Shown: positions 28,105-36,889 of the stretch, piece by piece
Position numbering within the stretch: the first letter of the stretch is position 1
How the letters are laid out: the number at the start of each line of letters is the position of its first letter
DNA from: Bradyrhizobium ivorense
GTDB lineage: Bacteria; Pseudomonadota; Alphaproteobacteria; Rhizobiales; Xanthobacteraceae
Length of the DNA stretch: 64,000 bases
Direction: 5' to 3'
NCBI RefSeq assembly: GCF_900696085.1
Contig: NZ_CAADFC020000004.1
Coordinates: forward strand, 1,495,501-1,559,500
Position numbers and translations under genes: made by a program
The notes under the pieces: generated by a model
What the model was told of the DNA's origin: nothing
Databases searched by the model: none
What the model saw: only the letters and a program-made list of their open reading frames with translations

Positions 28105-29514
28105 ATGCAGACCCCTCAGCAGCGCGCCGAACAGCGCTGGGTGCTCGGCCTCACCGCGCTGGCATCCTTCATGATGGCGCTGGACGCCATGATCATGACC
28201 ACGGCCTTCGCGACCATCCGCGCCGATTTCGGCAGCCCGGTGGAGACGCTGCAATGGACTGTGAACGCCTTCAATCTGACCTTCGCGGTGCTGCTGCTGA
28301 CTGGCGCTGCGCTCGGCGACCGTTTCGGGCGGCGCCGGATGTTCGCGGCCGGCATCGCGCTGTTCGTCGTGGCATCCGCGGCCTGCGCGCTGGCCGGCAA
28401 CGCCGCGGCGCTGATCGCTGCGCGCGCCTTGCAGGGCGCCGGCGCGGCGCTGGTGATGCCGCTGGCGATGGCGATCCTCAGCGGCGCGTTTGGCCGCGAG
28501 GAGCGCGCCCGCGCGCTCGGCATTTTCAGCGGCATCACCGGCTGCGCGTTGATCATCGGCCCGGCGATCGGCGGCTTCATCACCGAGCATCTCGGCTGGC
28601 GCTGGATCTTCTGGATCAACCTGCCGATCGGCCTGGTCGCGATCGCGCTGGTGATGGCGCGGCTGCGCGAAAGTTTTGGCGTGCCAGCGCCGCTCGACGT
28701 CGCCGGACTGTCGATGGTCGCGCTCGCCGCGCTGGCGCTGGTCTGGGCTCTCTTGCGCGGCAACAGCGTCGGATGGGCAAGCGCGGAGGTGACCGGCGCG
28801 CTGATCGCCGGCGCCGCGCTGGCTGTGACGTTCGTGCTGTGGGAACTGCGTGCGAGCAGCCCGATGGTGCCGATGCGCCTGTTCGCGGCACGACCGTTTG
28901 CGTCCGGCATAGCTGCCAGCGTGCTGTTCTATGCCGCGATGTACGGCGTTCTGTTCCTGCTGCCGCAGTTCCTGCAGATCGCGCTCGGCTTCGACGCCTT
29001 CGGCGCCGGGCTCCGTCTGGTACCATGGACCGCGACATTGTTCGTCACGGCGCCGATCGCCGGCGCCGCCGTCAACCGGTTCGGCGAGCGCACGCTGGTC
29101 GTCACCGGGCTGCTGATGCAGGCGATCGGTCTCGGCTGGATCAGCGAGATCGTGAGCCCGGCCGTATCCTATTCCGCCCTGGTCGCGCCGCTGGTGCTTG
29201 CCGGCGTCGGCGTGTCGATGGCGATGCCGGCCGCGCAGAACGCGGTGCTGAGCGCGGTCGCGGTCAGCGAGATGGGCAAGGCGTCGGGCATCTTCAACAT
29301 GGGCCGCTTCCTCGGCGGGATGTTCGGCATCGCGGCGCTGGTGGCGAGTTTCTCCGCCAATGGTGCCGCCGATTCATCCGGACATTTCAGCAGCGGATTC
29401 GCGGCGGCGATGAGCCTTGCGGCAACGCTGTCACTGGCCGGCGCGGTCGCGGGACTGTTCCTGCCGACGCGGCGGCGCGTTGTCGCCGCCACCGCCACGC
29501 CGCAGGATGCGTAA
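28105..29514 (+). CDS. MFS drug-efflux transporter (DHA2/EmrB type)
   Basis: A 469-aa inner-membrane proton antiporter with about 14 hydrophobic segments. Motif A appears as GDRFGRRRMF, and GIFSGITGCALIIGPAIGGFI is the DHA2 antiporter motif C. LDAMIMTTAFATIRADF and LQWTVNAFNLTFA are typical of the EmrB/QacA subfamily. ATG 28105 was chosen after GGAGAACGACC; the longer frame would overlap the divergent hairpin region. No EmrA-type partner is adjacent. Confidence 0.87.
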   Translation: MQTPQQRAEQRWVLGLTALASFMMALDAMIMTTAFATIRADFGSPVETLQWTVNAFNLTFAVLLLTGAALGDRFGRRRMFAAGIALFVVASAACALAGNAAALIAARALQGAGAALVMPLAMAILSGAFGREERARALGIFSGITGCALIIGPAIGGFITEHLGWRWIFWINLPIGLVAIALVMARLRESFGVPAPLDVAGLSMVALAALALVWALLRGNSVGWASAEVTGALIAGAALAVTFVLWELRASSPMVPMRLFAARPFASGIAASVLFYAAMYGVLFLLPQFLQIALGFDAFGAGLRLVPWTATLFVTAPIAGAAVNRFGERTLVVTGLLMQAIGLGWISEIVSPAVSYSALVAPLVLAGVGVSMAMPAAQNAVLSAVAVSEMGKASGIFNMGRFLGGMFGIAALVASFSANGAADSSGHFSSGFAAAMSLAATLSLAGAVAGLFLPTRRRVVAATATPQDA

Positions 29515-29628
29515 GGCTTGCAGCGATTGGCTTTCGCTATCGGGCGATCAGGCAATGCGTATTGGAATGAGGCTGCGAATGAATACATAATCGAATGACG
29601 AAGCCGTTCGGAACCGAGGCGACATCAG

Positions 29629-30903
29629 ATGACGCAAGCGCCGGCCAGACCCCATCGCGTGGTGATCGTCGGCGCCGGTTTCGGCGGGCTCGAAGCCGCC
29701 TTCGGGCTCAAGGGCGCGCCGGTCGAGATCACGCTGATCGACCGCCGCAACCATCATCTGTTCCAGCCGCTGCTCTACCAGGTCGCGACCGCGTCGCTGG
29801 CGACCAGCGAGATCGCCTGGCCGATCCGCTATCTGCTGCGCGACCGGCCCGAAGTGACGACGCTGTTTGCCAATGTCGGCGGCGTCGACGCGGCGAACAA
29901 GCGCGTGCTGCTCGACGACGGCGGCAGCGTTCCCTACGACACGCTGATCCTCGCCACCGGCGCGCGCCACGCCTATTTCGGCCATGACGAATGGGAGCCG
30001 TTCGCGCCCGGACTGAAGACGCTGGAGGACGCCACCACGCTCAGGCGGCGCATCCTGGTCGCGTTCGAGCGCGCCGAGCGCGAGACCGATCCGGAGGTGC
30101 GCGCGGCACTGCTGACCTTTGTCGTGATCGGCGCCGGCCCGACCGGCGTCGAGATGGCCGGCACCATCGCCGACCTCGCCCGGGACACGCTGCCGCGCGA
30201 CTTCCGCCATATCGACACGCGGATGGCGCGCGTGGTGCTGATCGAGGCCGGCCCGCGCGTGCTGCCGGCGTTTCCGGATGATCTCTCCGCCTATGCACAG
30301 CGCGCGCTGGAGAGCCTCGGGGTCGAGGTGGTGCTCGGTCAGCCCGTCACCGAATGCACCGCCGACGGCGTGGTCTATGGCGGCAACAAGCTTGCGGCGC
30401 GCACCATCGTCTGGGCCGCCGGCGTGCGTGCCTCGCGCGCCGCCGAATGGCTGGGCGCGCCGGCCGACCGCGCGCAGCGGCTGCAGGTCGAGCCTGATCT
30501 GACCGTGCCCGGCCATCCCGAAATTTTCGCGGTCGGCGACACTGTCACCATCAAGGGCCCCGACGGCAAGCAGGTGCCCGGCATCGCGCCGGCCGCCAAG
30601 CAGGAGGGCCGCTACGCCGCGGCGCTGATCAAGGCGCGGCTCAACGGCGAGACGCTGCCGCCGTTCCGCTACAAGCACGCCGGCAACCTCGCCCAGATCG
30701 GCAAGCGGCTCGCCGTGATCGATTTCGGCTGGATGAAGCTGCGCGGCGCGCTGGCGTGGTGGATCTGGGGCATCGCCCACATCTACTTCCTGATCGGCCT
30801 GCGCAACCGCATCGCGGTCGCGCTGAACTGGCTCTGGATCCACGCCCGCAACCAGCGCGCCGCGCGGCTGATCACCCAGGGCAGCAGCAAGGTCGCGCAA
30901 TAG
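29629..30903 (+). CDS. ndh: Type II NADH:quinone oxidoreductase (NDH-2)
   Basis: A 424-aa flavoprotein that passes electrons from NADH to quinone without proton pumping. FAD site HRVVIVGAGFGGLEAAFGL at the N-terminus, NADH site FVVIGAGPTGVEMAGTIADL (about residues 164-185), and FAVGDTVTIKGPDGKQVPGI, the FAD-contact segment. The C-terminus has an amphipathic/hydrophobic membrane anchor (RGALAWWIWGIAHIYFLIGL). The length is typical. It stands alone as a single gene. Confidence 0.9.
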   Translation: MTQAPARPHRVVIVGAGFGGLEAAFGLKGAPVEITLIDRRNHHLFQPLLYQVATASLATSEIAWPIRYLLRDRPEVTTLFANVGGVDAANKRVLLDDGGSVPYDTLILATGARHAYFGHDEWEPFAPGLKTLEDATTLRRRILVAFERAERETDPEVRAALLTFVVIGAGPTGVEMAGTIADLARDTLPRDFRHIDTRMARVVLIEAGPRVLPAFPDDLSAYAQRALESLGVEVVLGQPVTECTADGVVYGGNKLAARTIVWAAGVRASRAAEWLGAPADRAQRLQVEPDLTVPGHPEIFAVGDTVTIKGPDGKQVPGIAPAAKQEGRYAAALIKARLNGETLPPFRYKHAGNLAQIGKRLAVIDFGWMKLRGALAWWIWGIAHIYFLIGLRNRIAVALNWLWIHARNQRAARLITQGSSKVAQ

Positions 30904-30941
30904 GCGTCACGCGCGCAAGTGAGGTGAGCACCATAGTCAGG

Positions 30942-31112
30942 CTCCCTCTCCCCTTGCGGGAGAGGGTGGGGAGAGGGGTGGCCGCGGGTGAGTTGATCGA
31001 TAGACGCGTCGCTCGTGCGATTCCAACCGCGTATCGTCGAAGCTCATGTTGAGACCACCCGTGTGGTACCCCTCTCCCCAACCCTCCCCCGCAAGGGGGG
31101 AGGGAGCCCACT
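30942..31112. repeat. Long intergenic palindrome between ndh and the HAAT binding protein gene
   Basis: CTCCCTCTCCCCTTGCGGGA ... GAGAGGGGT and the opposite arm TACCCCTCTCCCCAACCCTC ... GCAAGGGGGGAGGGAG with a unique centre of about 90 bp, nearly the same as the elements at 50145-50315 and 60905-61075. Confidence 0.85.
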
Positions 31113-31157
31113 CGCCGGTGCGCTCCTTACTTAGAGCAGAGCCGCGGTACGCGCTGC

Positions 31158-32369
31158 TCACTTCACCAGCGAGCAGCCGCCGTCCGCCAGCGGGCGGAAT
31201 GCCTGCTCGGCGGGGATCGTCGCGATCTGCTTGTAGTAGTCGTAAGGGTACTTCGACTCTTCCGGCTTCTTTACCTCGAACAGATACATCGGGTGGATGA
31301 CGCGGCCGTCCTGGCGGATCGTGGTCTCGCCGAACAGCTTGTCGTTGCCCTTGAAGGTCTTCATCTGCGGCACCACGGCCTTGGCGTCGTCGCTGCCGGT
31401 GGCGGCGACGGCGTTGAGATAGGCGAGCGTCGAGGCGTAGACGCCGGCCTGGTTGCCGCTCGGCATCTTGCCGTTCATGCCGGGGCGCGCCGCAAAACGT
31501 TTTGCAAACGCGCGGGTGTCCTCGTTCATGTCCCAGTAAAAAGCCTCGAGTAGCTGCAGGCCCTGCGCGACCTTCAGGCCCATGCCGTGGATGTCGTTCA
31601 CGAACAAGAGGAACGCCACCATGGTTTGGCCGCCCTGCTGGATGCCGAATTCGGCCGCCTGCTTCACCGCGTTGATGGTGTCGCCGCCGGCATTGGCGAG
31701 GCCGATCACCTTGGCCTTGGAGCTCTGCGCCTGCAGCAGGAAGGAGGCGAAGTCGGAGGTGCCGAGCGGGTGCTTGCTGGAGCCGAGCACCTTGCCGCCG
31801 TGCTTCTCGATGTAGTTGGTCGCCTCGGCCTCGATGCCCTTGCCGAGCGCGTAGTCGACCGTGACGAAATACCAGTCCTTGCCGCCGCGCTGCATCATCG
31901 CGGCCGCGGTGGTGTTGCCGGTCGCCCAGGCGTCGTTGACCCACTGAATGGTGTTCGGCGAGCAGGCTTTGCCGGTGAGGTCCGAGCTCGCGGTCGACGA
32001 GGCCAGGAACGTCATCTTGCTGTCGCGCAGGATGGTGTTGATCGCGAGGCCGACCGCCGAGTTCGGCACGTCGACGATGGCGTCGACGCCTTCGACATCG
32101 AGCCATTTGCGCGCGATCGCAGAGCCCACGTCGGCCTTGTTCTGATGGTCGGCATAGACGATCTCGACCTTGATGCCCTTGCCGCCGCCGCCAAAATCCT
32201 CCGCCGCCATGCGCGCGGCTTCCACCGAGCCCATGCCGTTAGTGTCCTGGAAGATGCCGGAAATGTCGTTGAGCACGCCGACGCGCACCACGTCGCCGGA
32301 AATTTCCGCACGCGCGCTGCCCGCGGCACATGCCACTGCCAGCGCCAGACCGATCCCAAAGCCCCTCAT
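31158..32369 (-). CDS. ABC transporter substrate-binding protein, HAAT family (aromatic acid-type)
   Basis: A 403-aa periplasmic protein with signal peptide MRGFGIGLALAVACAAG (cleavage near ARA/E) and VVRVGVLNDISGIFQDTNGM as the family start. It differs from the livK product and resembles binding proteins for hydroxycinnamates/benzoates such as CouP. ATG 32369 is preceded by GGGAGGGGAT. It begins 41 bp after the CYP199A stop on the same strand, so the two form an operon and the ligand is probably a 4-methoxybenzoate-like acid (inference). It would need a permease from elsewhere, perhaps livHMGF. Confidence 0.85.
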   Translation of the reverse strand: MRGFGIGLALAVACAAGSARAEISGDVVRVGVLNDISGIFQDTNGMGSVEAARMAAEDFGGGGKGIKVEIVYADHQNKADVGSAIARKWLDVEGVDAIVDVPNSAVGLAINTILRDSKMTFLASSTASSDLTGKACSPNTIQWVNDAWATGNTTAAAMMQRGGKDWYFVTVDYALGKGIEAEATNYIEKHGGKVLGSSKHPLGTSDFASFLLQAQSSKAKVIGLANAGGDTINAVKQAAEFGIQQGGQTMVAFLLFVNDIHGMGLKVAQGLQLLEAFYWDMNEDTRAFAKRFAARPGMNGKMPSGNQAGVYASTLAYLNAVAATGSDDAKAVVPQMKTFKGNDKLFGETTIRQDGRVIHPMYLFEVKKPEESKYPYDYYKQIATIPAEQAFRPLADGGCSLVK

Positions 32370-32410
32370 CGTATCCCCTCCCTTGTGTCGTTCCTGAGCC
32401 AGCCAGTTCG

Positions 32411-33613
32411 TCAGGCCGGTGTGATCTCGACCGGCAGGCTGGTGAGCCCGCGCAGCGTGTTGTTGAAAAGGCGCTTCGGCTCGCCGGTGATCTCGATGCT
32501 GGCGACGCGCCGCGCCAGCGCCGCCAGCATCACCTCGCCTTCGAGGCGGGCGACGAGCTGGCCGACGCACATGTGGATGCCCGAGCCGTAACCGACATGG
32601 CCGGAGGTGCGGCGGGTGATGTCGTAGCTGTCGGGCTTGTCCCAGCGCCGCGGATCACGGTTGGCGGCGGCGAGGAACATCAGCACCTTCTCGCCTTCCG
32701 GGATCGTGGCCCCGCTGAGCTCCACGTCGCGGGTGGTGGTGCGGAAGAAGGTCTGGACCGGGCTTTCGAACCGCACCGCTTCCTCGAAGGCGTTGCGCGC
32801 CAGCGTCGGATCGCCGCGCAGCCTCTCGAACTGGTCGGGGAAACGCGCCAGGCAATAGACCGCCGCGCCGATGCCGTTGACGGTGGTATCGAGACCGGCC
32901 GACAGCAGCGAGCGCACCAGCAGCGGCGCCTCCGTGGCCGTAATGGCGCCGCTGTCGACGTGGGCGTGGATGCAGGCGCCGATGGCGCCCGGGGTGAGAT
33001 TGTCGCGCTGACACTGGTCGGCAATGTAGGCCTGGTGCGGCGCCGACCGCTCGATCGCCTCCTGGCGGAGCTGGTTCGGCGGCCCGAAGGCGTTGAACAC
33101 CAGGCTCGCGTAGGGCAGCAGATGCTCGCGGCCTTCCGGCTTCAGGCCCAGCGCATCGGGGAAGATCGACAACGGATAGGCTTCGGCGAGATCCTCGATC
33201 GCGTCGAAACGGCGCTTCTCCAGCAGGGCATCGACGCGGGCCTCCGCGGCGGCGGCAAATCGCTCGCGCAGCGGTTTCAGCACGCTCGCCGACAACACCG
33301 CGCTCAGCACCGCGCGGGTGCGGGTATGGGCAGGCGGGTCGGCCTCCAGGATCAGGCTCGGCGGCCGCCATGGCTTCTCCTTGGAAAAATCGCTCAGGCC
33401 GACGCCGCGGCTGGAGCAGAACGTCGCGGGATCGTTCAGCACCGCATGGACCTCGGCATGGCGCGCCACGCCATAGACGTTCCACTTGTCGAGGTAAACC
33501 ACGGGCCCGGCCTCGCGCAGCCGCTCATGGGTCGGGAACGGGTCGGCGAAGAACTCGAGCGCGAACGGGTCGACGTCGAGATGCGGAACGGACGTGCCGG
33601 CTTGTGCAGTCAT
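32411..33613 (-). CDS. Cytochrome P450 CYP199A-type para-substituted benzoate monooxygenase
   Basis: A 400-aa soluble P450 close to CYP199A2/A4, which O-demethylate 4-methoxybenzoate. Heme thiolate Cys349 in GYGSGIHMCVGQ, ExxR at Glu278-Arg281, acid-alcohol pair Asp242-Thr243 in AGLDTT. The carboxylate-anchoring residues I recall for CYP199A4 (Arg92, Ser95, Arg243, Ser244) occur with a constant offset of 9 as Arg83, Ser86, Arg234, Ser235. ATG 33613 gives MTAQAGTSVPHLDVDPF, matching the family. No ferredoxin or reductase gene is next to it. Divergent from a MarR regulator. Confidence 0.93.
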   Translation of the reverse strand: MTAQAGTSVPHLDVDPFALEFFADPFPTHERLREAGPVVYLDKWNVYGVARHAEVHAVLNDPATFCSSRGVGLSDFSKEKPWRPPSLILEADPPAHTRTRAVLSAVLSASVLKPLRERFAAAAEARVDALLEKRRFDAIEDLAEAYPLSIFPDALGLKPEGREHLLPYASLVFNAFGPPNQLRQEAIERSAPHQAYIADQCQRDNLTPGAIGACIHAHVDSGAITATEAPLLVRSLLSAGLDTTVNGIGAAVYCLARFPDQFERLRGDPTLARNAFEEAVRFESPVQTFFRTTTRDVELSGATIPEGEKVLMFLAAANRDPRRWDKPDSYDITRRTSGHVGYGSGIHMCVGQLVARLEGEVMLAALARRVASIEITGEPKRLFNNTLRGLTSLPVEITPA

Positions 33614-33643
33614 CGGGACCTCCCGAGGTTTGATCTTGTCAAG

Positions 33644-33674
33644 TTGCACCGCATGTCTATTGCTCCCGGTGCAA
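33644..33674. promoter_or_regulatory. Inverted repeats in the CYP199A-marR divergent promoter
   Basis: TTGCACCG (33644-33651) and CGGTGCAA (33667-33674) form an inverted repeat with a 15-bp spacer; the right half is itself part of a near-palindrome TTGCTCCCGGTGCAA (33660-33674), a size and symmetry typical of MarR operators. The 82-bp gap between the two start codons contains nothing else, so this is the likely control site for both genes. Confidence 0.6.
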
Positions 33675-33695
33675 TTCGCAGCGATGATTTGAGAA

Positions 33696-34220
33696 ATGAG
33701 CAGCCAGCCCCTCCCCCGAAAGCCCCGCCGGCCGAGACCGGTCGACCCCGCAGACGCCGCCGGCGGCCTGCTGCTCGACCTCAACCGCTATGTGCCGGCG
33801 TTCATCACCTTCATCGGCAACAAGCTGTCGAACAGCGCGACTGCCTATTATCAGAAGAATTTCGGGGTCAACGTCACCGAGTGGCGGATCATATCGCAGC
33901 TTGCGATCGAGCCCGGGATTCCGGCCTCCCGGATCTGCCAGGTGATCGGCTTCGACAAGGCGCCGGTCAGCCGCAACCTCGCGGCGCTGCAAAAGCGCGG
34001 CCTGCTGACGATCCGCACCGCCCCCGACGACGGCCGCACCCATTCGATCACGCTGACGGCGCGCGGCCGCGCCATCCATGACAAGGTCATCGTCGCGGCG
34101 CTGGAACGCGAGCGGCGGCTGCTGTCCTGCCTGAAAAAGGACGAGCGCGAGGTGCTGATCGACCTGCTGCGCCGGCTGCACGAGAATCTCGGCGCCGTGA
34201 CCGGGCAAAGCACGAACTGA
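33696..34220 (+). CDS. MarR family transcriptional regulator
   Basis: A 174-aa winged-helix regulator: VTEWRIISQLAIEPGIPASRICQVIGFDKAPVSRNLAAL is the recognition helix region and LLTIRTAPDDGRTHSITLTARG the wing with the conserved D-GR motif. It is transcribed away from the CYP199A gene. MarR proteins often respond to aromatic acids or their CoA thioesters (e.g. CouR, BadR), so control of the P450/binding-protein operon is likely. ATG 33696. Confidence 0.87.
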   Translation: MSSQPLPRKPRRPRPVDPADAAGGLLLDLNRYVPAFITFIGNKLSNSATAYYQKNFGVNVTEWRIISQLAIEPGIPASRICQVIGFDKAPVSRNLAALQKRGLLTIRTAPDDGRTHSITLTARGRAIHDKVIVAALERERRLLSCLKKDEREVLIDLLRRLHENLGAVTGQSTN

Positions 34221-34375
34221 GCGCGCGCGGCCGGGCGCGGCATCCTGCGATGCCGCAGCGCTCCCAGGACTTTCGCCGGTCCGTGCTGTTCGCGCCCTAC
34301 CGCGCAATATTGTTTCCTCCGACAACGCGTGGCCGTTGACCGGCCCCTGCTGGTTAGCCCGGAAACTTGCACAGC

Positions 34376-34395
34376 TTAGTTGCCATGGCAACTAA
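34376..34395. promoter_or_regulatory. Perfect 20-bp palindrome in a convergent gap
   Basis: TTAGTTGCCATGGCAACTAA is exactly self-complementary and looks like a regulator operator (TTGCC-AT-GGCAA core). It lies between the 3' ends of the marR and feruloyl-CoA synthetase genes, where no promoter is expected. The remaining sequence 34221-34480 shows no gene. Confidence 0.5.
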
Positions 34396-34479
34396 AAACG
34401 CGATGACGCGTTGCCGCAAGTCATGAGCGGACAGAGTTGTGACATTGGTCATCAGGTCAGGGAAGCACGCTCGTCAGGC

Positions 34480-34645
34480 TCCCTCCCCCCTTGCGGGGGA
34501 GGGTTGGGGAGAGGGGTAAGCCCCGGGCGAGATGATCAATGCAATCCCGCTTTCGCAATCGTCGTCGAAAGCACCAAACACTGCTGAGAGGACGCGCCGT
34601 GTGGCACCCCTCTCCCTAACCCTCCCCCGCAAGGGGGGAGGGAAC
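34480..34645. repeat. Long intergenic palindrome reaching into the feruloyl-CoA synthetase gene
   Basis: CTCCCTCCCCCCTTGCGGGG ... GAGAGGGGTAAGCC and its opposite arm CACCCCTCTCCCTAACCCTC ... GCAAGGGGGGAGGGAAC. The right arm overlaps the last codons and the stop codon (34616) of the minus-strand synthetase gene. Confidence 0.85.
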
Positions 34646-36517
34646 CCTTCCGCCGGTGCTCGCGCACACAATCGGTTGGGACGACGCATCATCCTCCAAT
34701 ACCGCCACTGCCGCAGCGCGGCGGGTCAGCACCGCGCGCTGGTTGATGTAACCCTTGTCGGTGATCTCGCCGCCGTCGACCGAGGCCGGCTCGGCGAGCA
34801 GCAGCGCGCGGGTGGCGTGGCCGGAGGAATGTCCGCCCTGCGCCTTCAGCTTTGCCAGCCCTTGCGCGATCGCGGAACGGACGGCCGGATGGCCGATCAC
34901 ATCTTTCGCGTCCGCGCCCTCCGGCAGCCCAGCCTGCGCGCGGCAGGCGGCGAGATTCGGGAACACCAGAAAGCGGACCTCGTCGCGGCCATGGCCGGTG
35001 ACGACGATGTCCTGCGCCAGCGGCGCCAGCGCCGAGATGCCGGCGACGCGCAGCGTGCCGACGCTGACCCAGGTGCCGGAATTGAGCTTGAAGTCCTCCG
35101 CGACGCGGCCGTCGAAGAACAGGCCTAGCTCCGGCTTTTCGGGATCGGCAAACGTCACGGCGTCGCCGATTTTGTAAAAGCCTTCCTCATCGAAAGCCTG
35201 CGCGGTGAGCTCGGCTGCCTTCCAGTAGCCCGGCGTCACGTTGGGACCACGCACGCGCACCTCGAGCTTGTCGCCCGACGGCACCAGCTTGAGCTCGGTG
35301 CCGGGAATCGGCACGCCGATATTGCCGGAGCGCTTGGCGAGGAAATGGCAGTCGGTCGCGAGCGGCGAGGTTTCGGTCGAGCCCCAGGCCGAGACCATCG
35401 GCAGGCGGCGGCCGACGGTCTTGAGCGACAGCTCCTCCAGCCCATCCCAGAGATTCTGCGGCAACGCCGCGCCGGCATAGAAGGCGAATTTTGTCCCGTC
35501 GAAGAATTTGCGGCACAGCGCCTCGTCGGTGCGCAGCGCCGCGATCAGCATGTCGAAGCCGCGCGGCACGTTGAAATAGACCGTCGGCACCACGCTGCGC
35601 AGATTGGCAAGCGAGGTCGCGAACAGCCCGGGCGCCGGCTTGCCGCCGTCGACATAGAGCGTGCCGCCGTTGCGCAGCACCAGGTTGAAATTGTGGTTGG
35701 CGCCGAAGGTGTGGCTCCAGGGGAGCCAGTCCAGAATAACGAGTTCGTCGCCGCTGGTTTCAAGGAAGGTCCAGGTCTGCGCCTTGGCCTGCTGGCTCGA
35801 GGTCAGCATGCGCTGGGTGTTGATCACCGCCTTCGGCGTGCCGGTCGAGCCCGAGGTGAACAGGAACTTTGCGATCGTATCCGGCGTGACGGCCGCAAAC
35901 GCGTTGGCGACATCAGGCATCTCCGGCGTCGCCGCGATGCTGCGGAACGGCAGCGCATCGGCATCGTCAGGGTTGCCGCTGACGATGGTGGCACGATGCA
36001 GCGGCTTGATCGCGGCGAGCGCCGCCGTGAACGGCTTTGTGCCGCTGACATAGATGGCGCCGGGCTCGAGCAGGCCGATCATGCTCTTGAGCTTGTCGAA
36101 GTCTTTCGACATCAGCGAATAGGCCGGCGAGACCGCGGCCGAGGGCACGCCGACATGCTGGGCGGCCAGCGCGAACAGCGCGTGATCGATGCCGTTGTCG
36201 GAGAGAATGACCAGCGGCCGCTGCGCGCTCAGCCCCTGCGCCAGAATCCAGGACGCCGCGGCGCGCACGATTGCGAGCGCATCGCGATAGCTGACCGTGG
36301 TCCAGGGCAGTTCGGCACTGGCGCGCTCGCCGAGGAAGATGCGATCCGGCGTTTGCCGCGCCCAGTGCTCGAGCCAATCGCCGACGCAGCGGGCGCTGTC
36401 CTTTAGCGGCGTGGTGGAGCGCACCAGGATGCTGCCGTCGGCTCGGCGATCGGCCACGATCGCGGGCGTCGCGAACAGGCTTTTCGGATCGTCACCGCGG
36501 CTGGCGGCAATCGTCAT
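34616..36517 (-). CDS. Feruloyl-CoA synthetase-like acyl-CoA ligase
   Basis: A 633-aa ANL-superfamily ligase that would activate ferulate or a related hydroxycinnamate with CoA. FLFTSGSTGTPKAVINTQRM is the AMP-binding motif; WLPWSHTFGANHNFNLVLRNGGTLY, SAWGSTETSP and FDGRVAEDFKLNSGTWV are characteristic of feruloyl-CoA synthases; the catalytic Lys lies in GEITDKGYINQRAVL. The last residues (GGRVPSPLAGEG) are encoded by a palindromic repeat, so the native C-terminus was extended or replaced. ATG 36517 follows GAGGAGGAAACC. No hydratase/aldolase gene is adjacent. Confidence 0.87.
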   Translation of the reverse strand: MTIAASRGDDPKSLFATPAIVADRRADGSILVRSTTPLKDSARCVGDWLEHWARQTPDRIFLGERASAELPWTTVSYRDALAIVRAAASWILAQGLSAQRPLVILSDNGIDHALFALAAQHVGVPSAAVSPAYSLMSKDFDKLKSMIGLLEPGAIYVSGTKPFTAALAAIKPLHRATIVSGNPDDADALPFRSIAATPEMPDVANAFAAVTPDTIAKFLFTSGSTGTPKAVINTQRMLTSSQQAKAQTWTFLETSGDELVILDWLPWSHTFGANHNFNLVLRNGGTLYVDGGKPAPGLFATSLANLRSVVPTVYFNVPRGFDMLIAALRTDEALCRKFFDGTKFAFYAGAALPQNLWDGLEELSLKTVGRRLPMVSAWGSTETSPLATDCHFLAKRSGNIGVPIPGTELKLVPSGDKLEVRVRGPNVTPGYWKAAELTAQAFDEEGFYKIGDAVTFADPEKPELGLFFDGRVAEDFKLNSGTWVSVGTLRVAGISALAPLAQDIVVTGHGRDEVRFLVFPNLAACRAQAGLPEGADAKDVIGHPAVRSAIAQGLAKLKAQGGHSSGHATRALLLAEPASVDGGEITDKGYINQRAVLTRRAAAVAVLEDDASSQPIVCASTGGRVPSPLAGEG

Positions 36518-36604
36518 GGTTTCCTCCTCGCCCGTGTCTTGCGGGATCGTGCGTCAGCAGCACGGTCCCAGCCAGGCTCTTGTCATGCTCCGTATCCCAG
36601 ATTG

Positions 36605-36620
36605 TTGTTGTCGACAACAA
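36605..36620. promoter_or_regulatory. 16-bp perfect palindrome upstream of the feruloyl-CoA synthetase gene
   Basis: TTGTTGTCGACAACAA, perfect, 88 bp upstream of the ligase start. It contains TTGTCGACAA, which fits the TTGTNNACAA form seen at 36797-36806. It may be the operator of the ligase gene or belong to the GntR regulon. Confidence 0.55.
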
Positions 36621-36795
36621 TCTTCAATCGCGGATATCCGATCGCAGCCGGAAGCTCCAAAGCAGTTGCCGCCAACACTCATCGATTTGCCCAAAAATAC
36701 GGCAATCATGCCGGCAACCCGCATCGCTCTGCTCTGGGCAGCCAACTCAAGCTACTGAAACAATGACATAATCACCCAGACGATACGCGCCGGGC

Positions 36796-36807
36796 AATTG
36801 TACACAA
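36796..36807. promoter_or_regulatory. Candidate GntR operator upstream of atzF
   Basis: ATTGT-AC-ACAAT, an inverted repeat 83 bp upstream of the atzF start codon, of the TTGTNNACAA form typical for FadR/FCD-type GntR regulators. A related TTGCATACAA lies at 48784-48793 before the transporter gene. The rest of 36518-36889 holds no gene. Confidence 0.5.
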
Positions 36808-36889
36808 TGGCACACTGCTTGCTTCGATCGGACTGCATCTCTCGCGCAAGGCGCCGTTGCCTTGCCGCTCATCTGACGGGGCCAACCAC

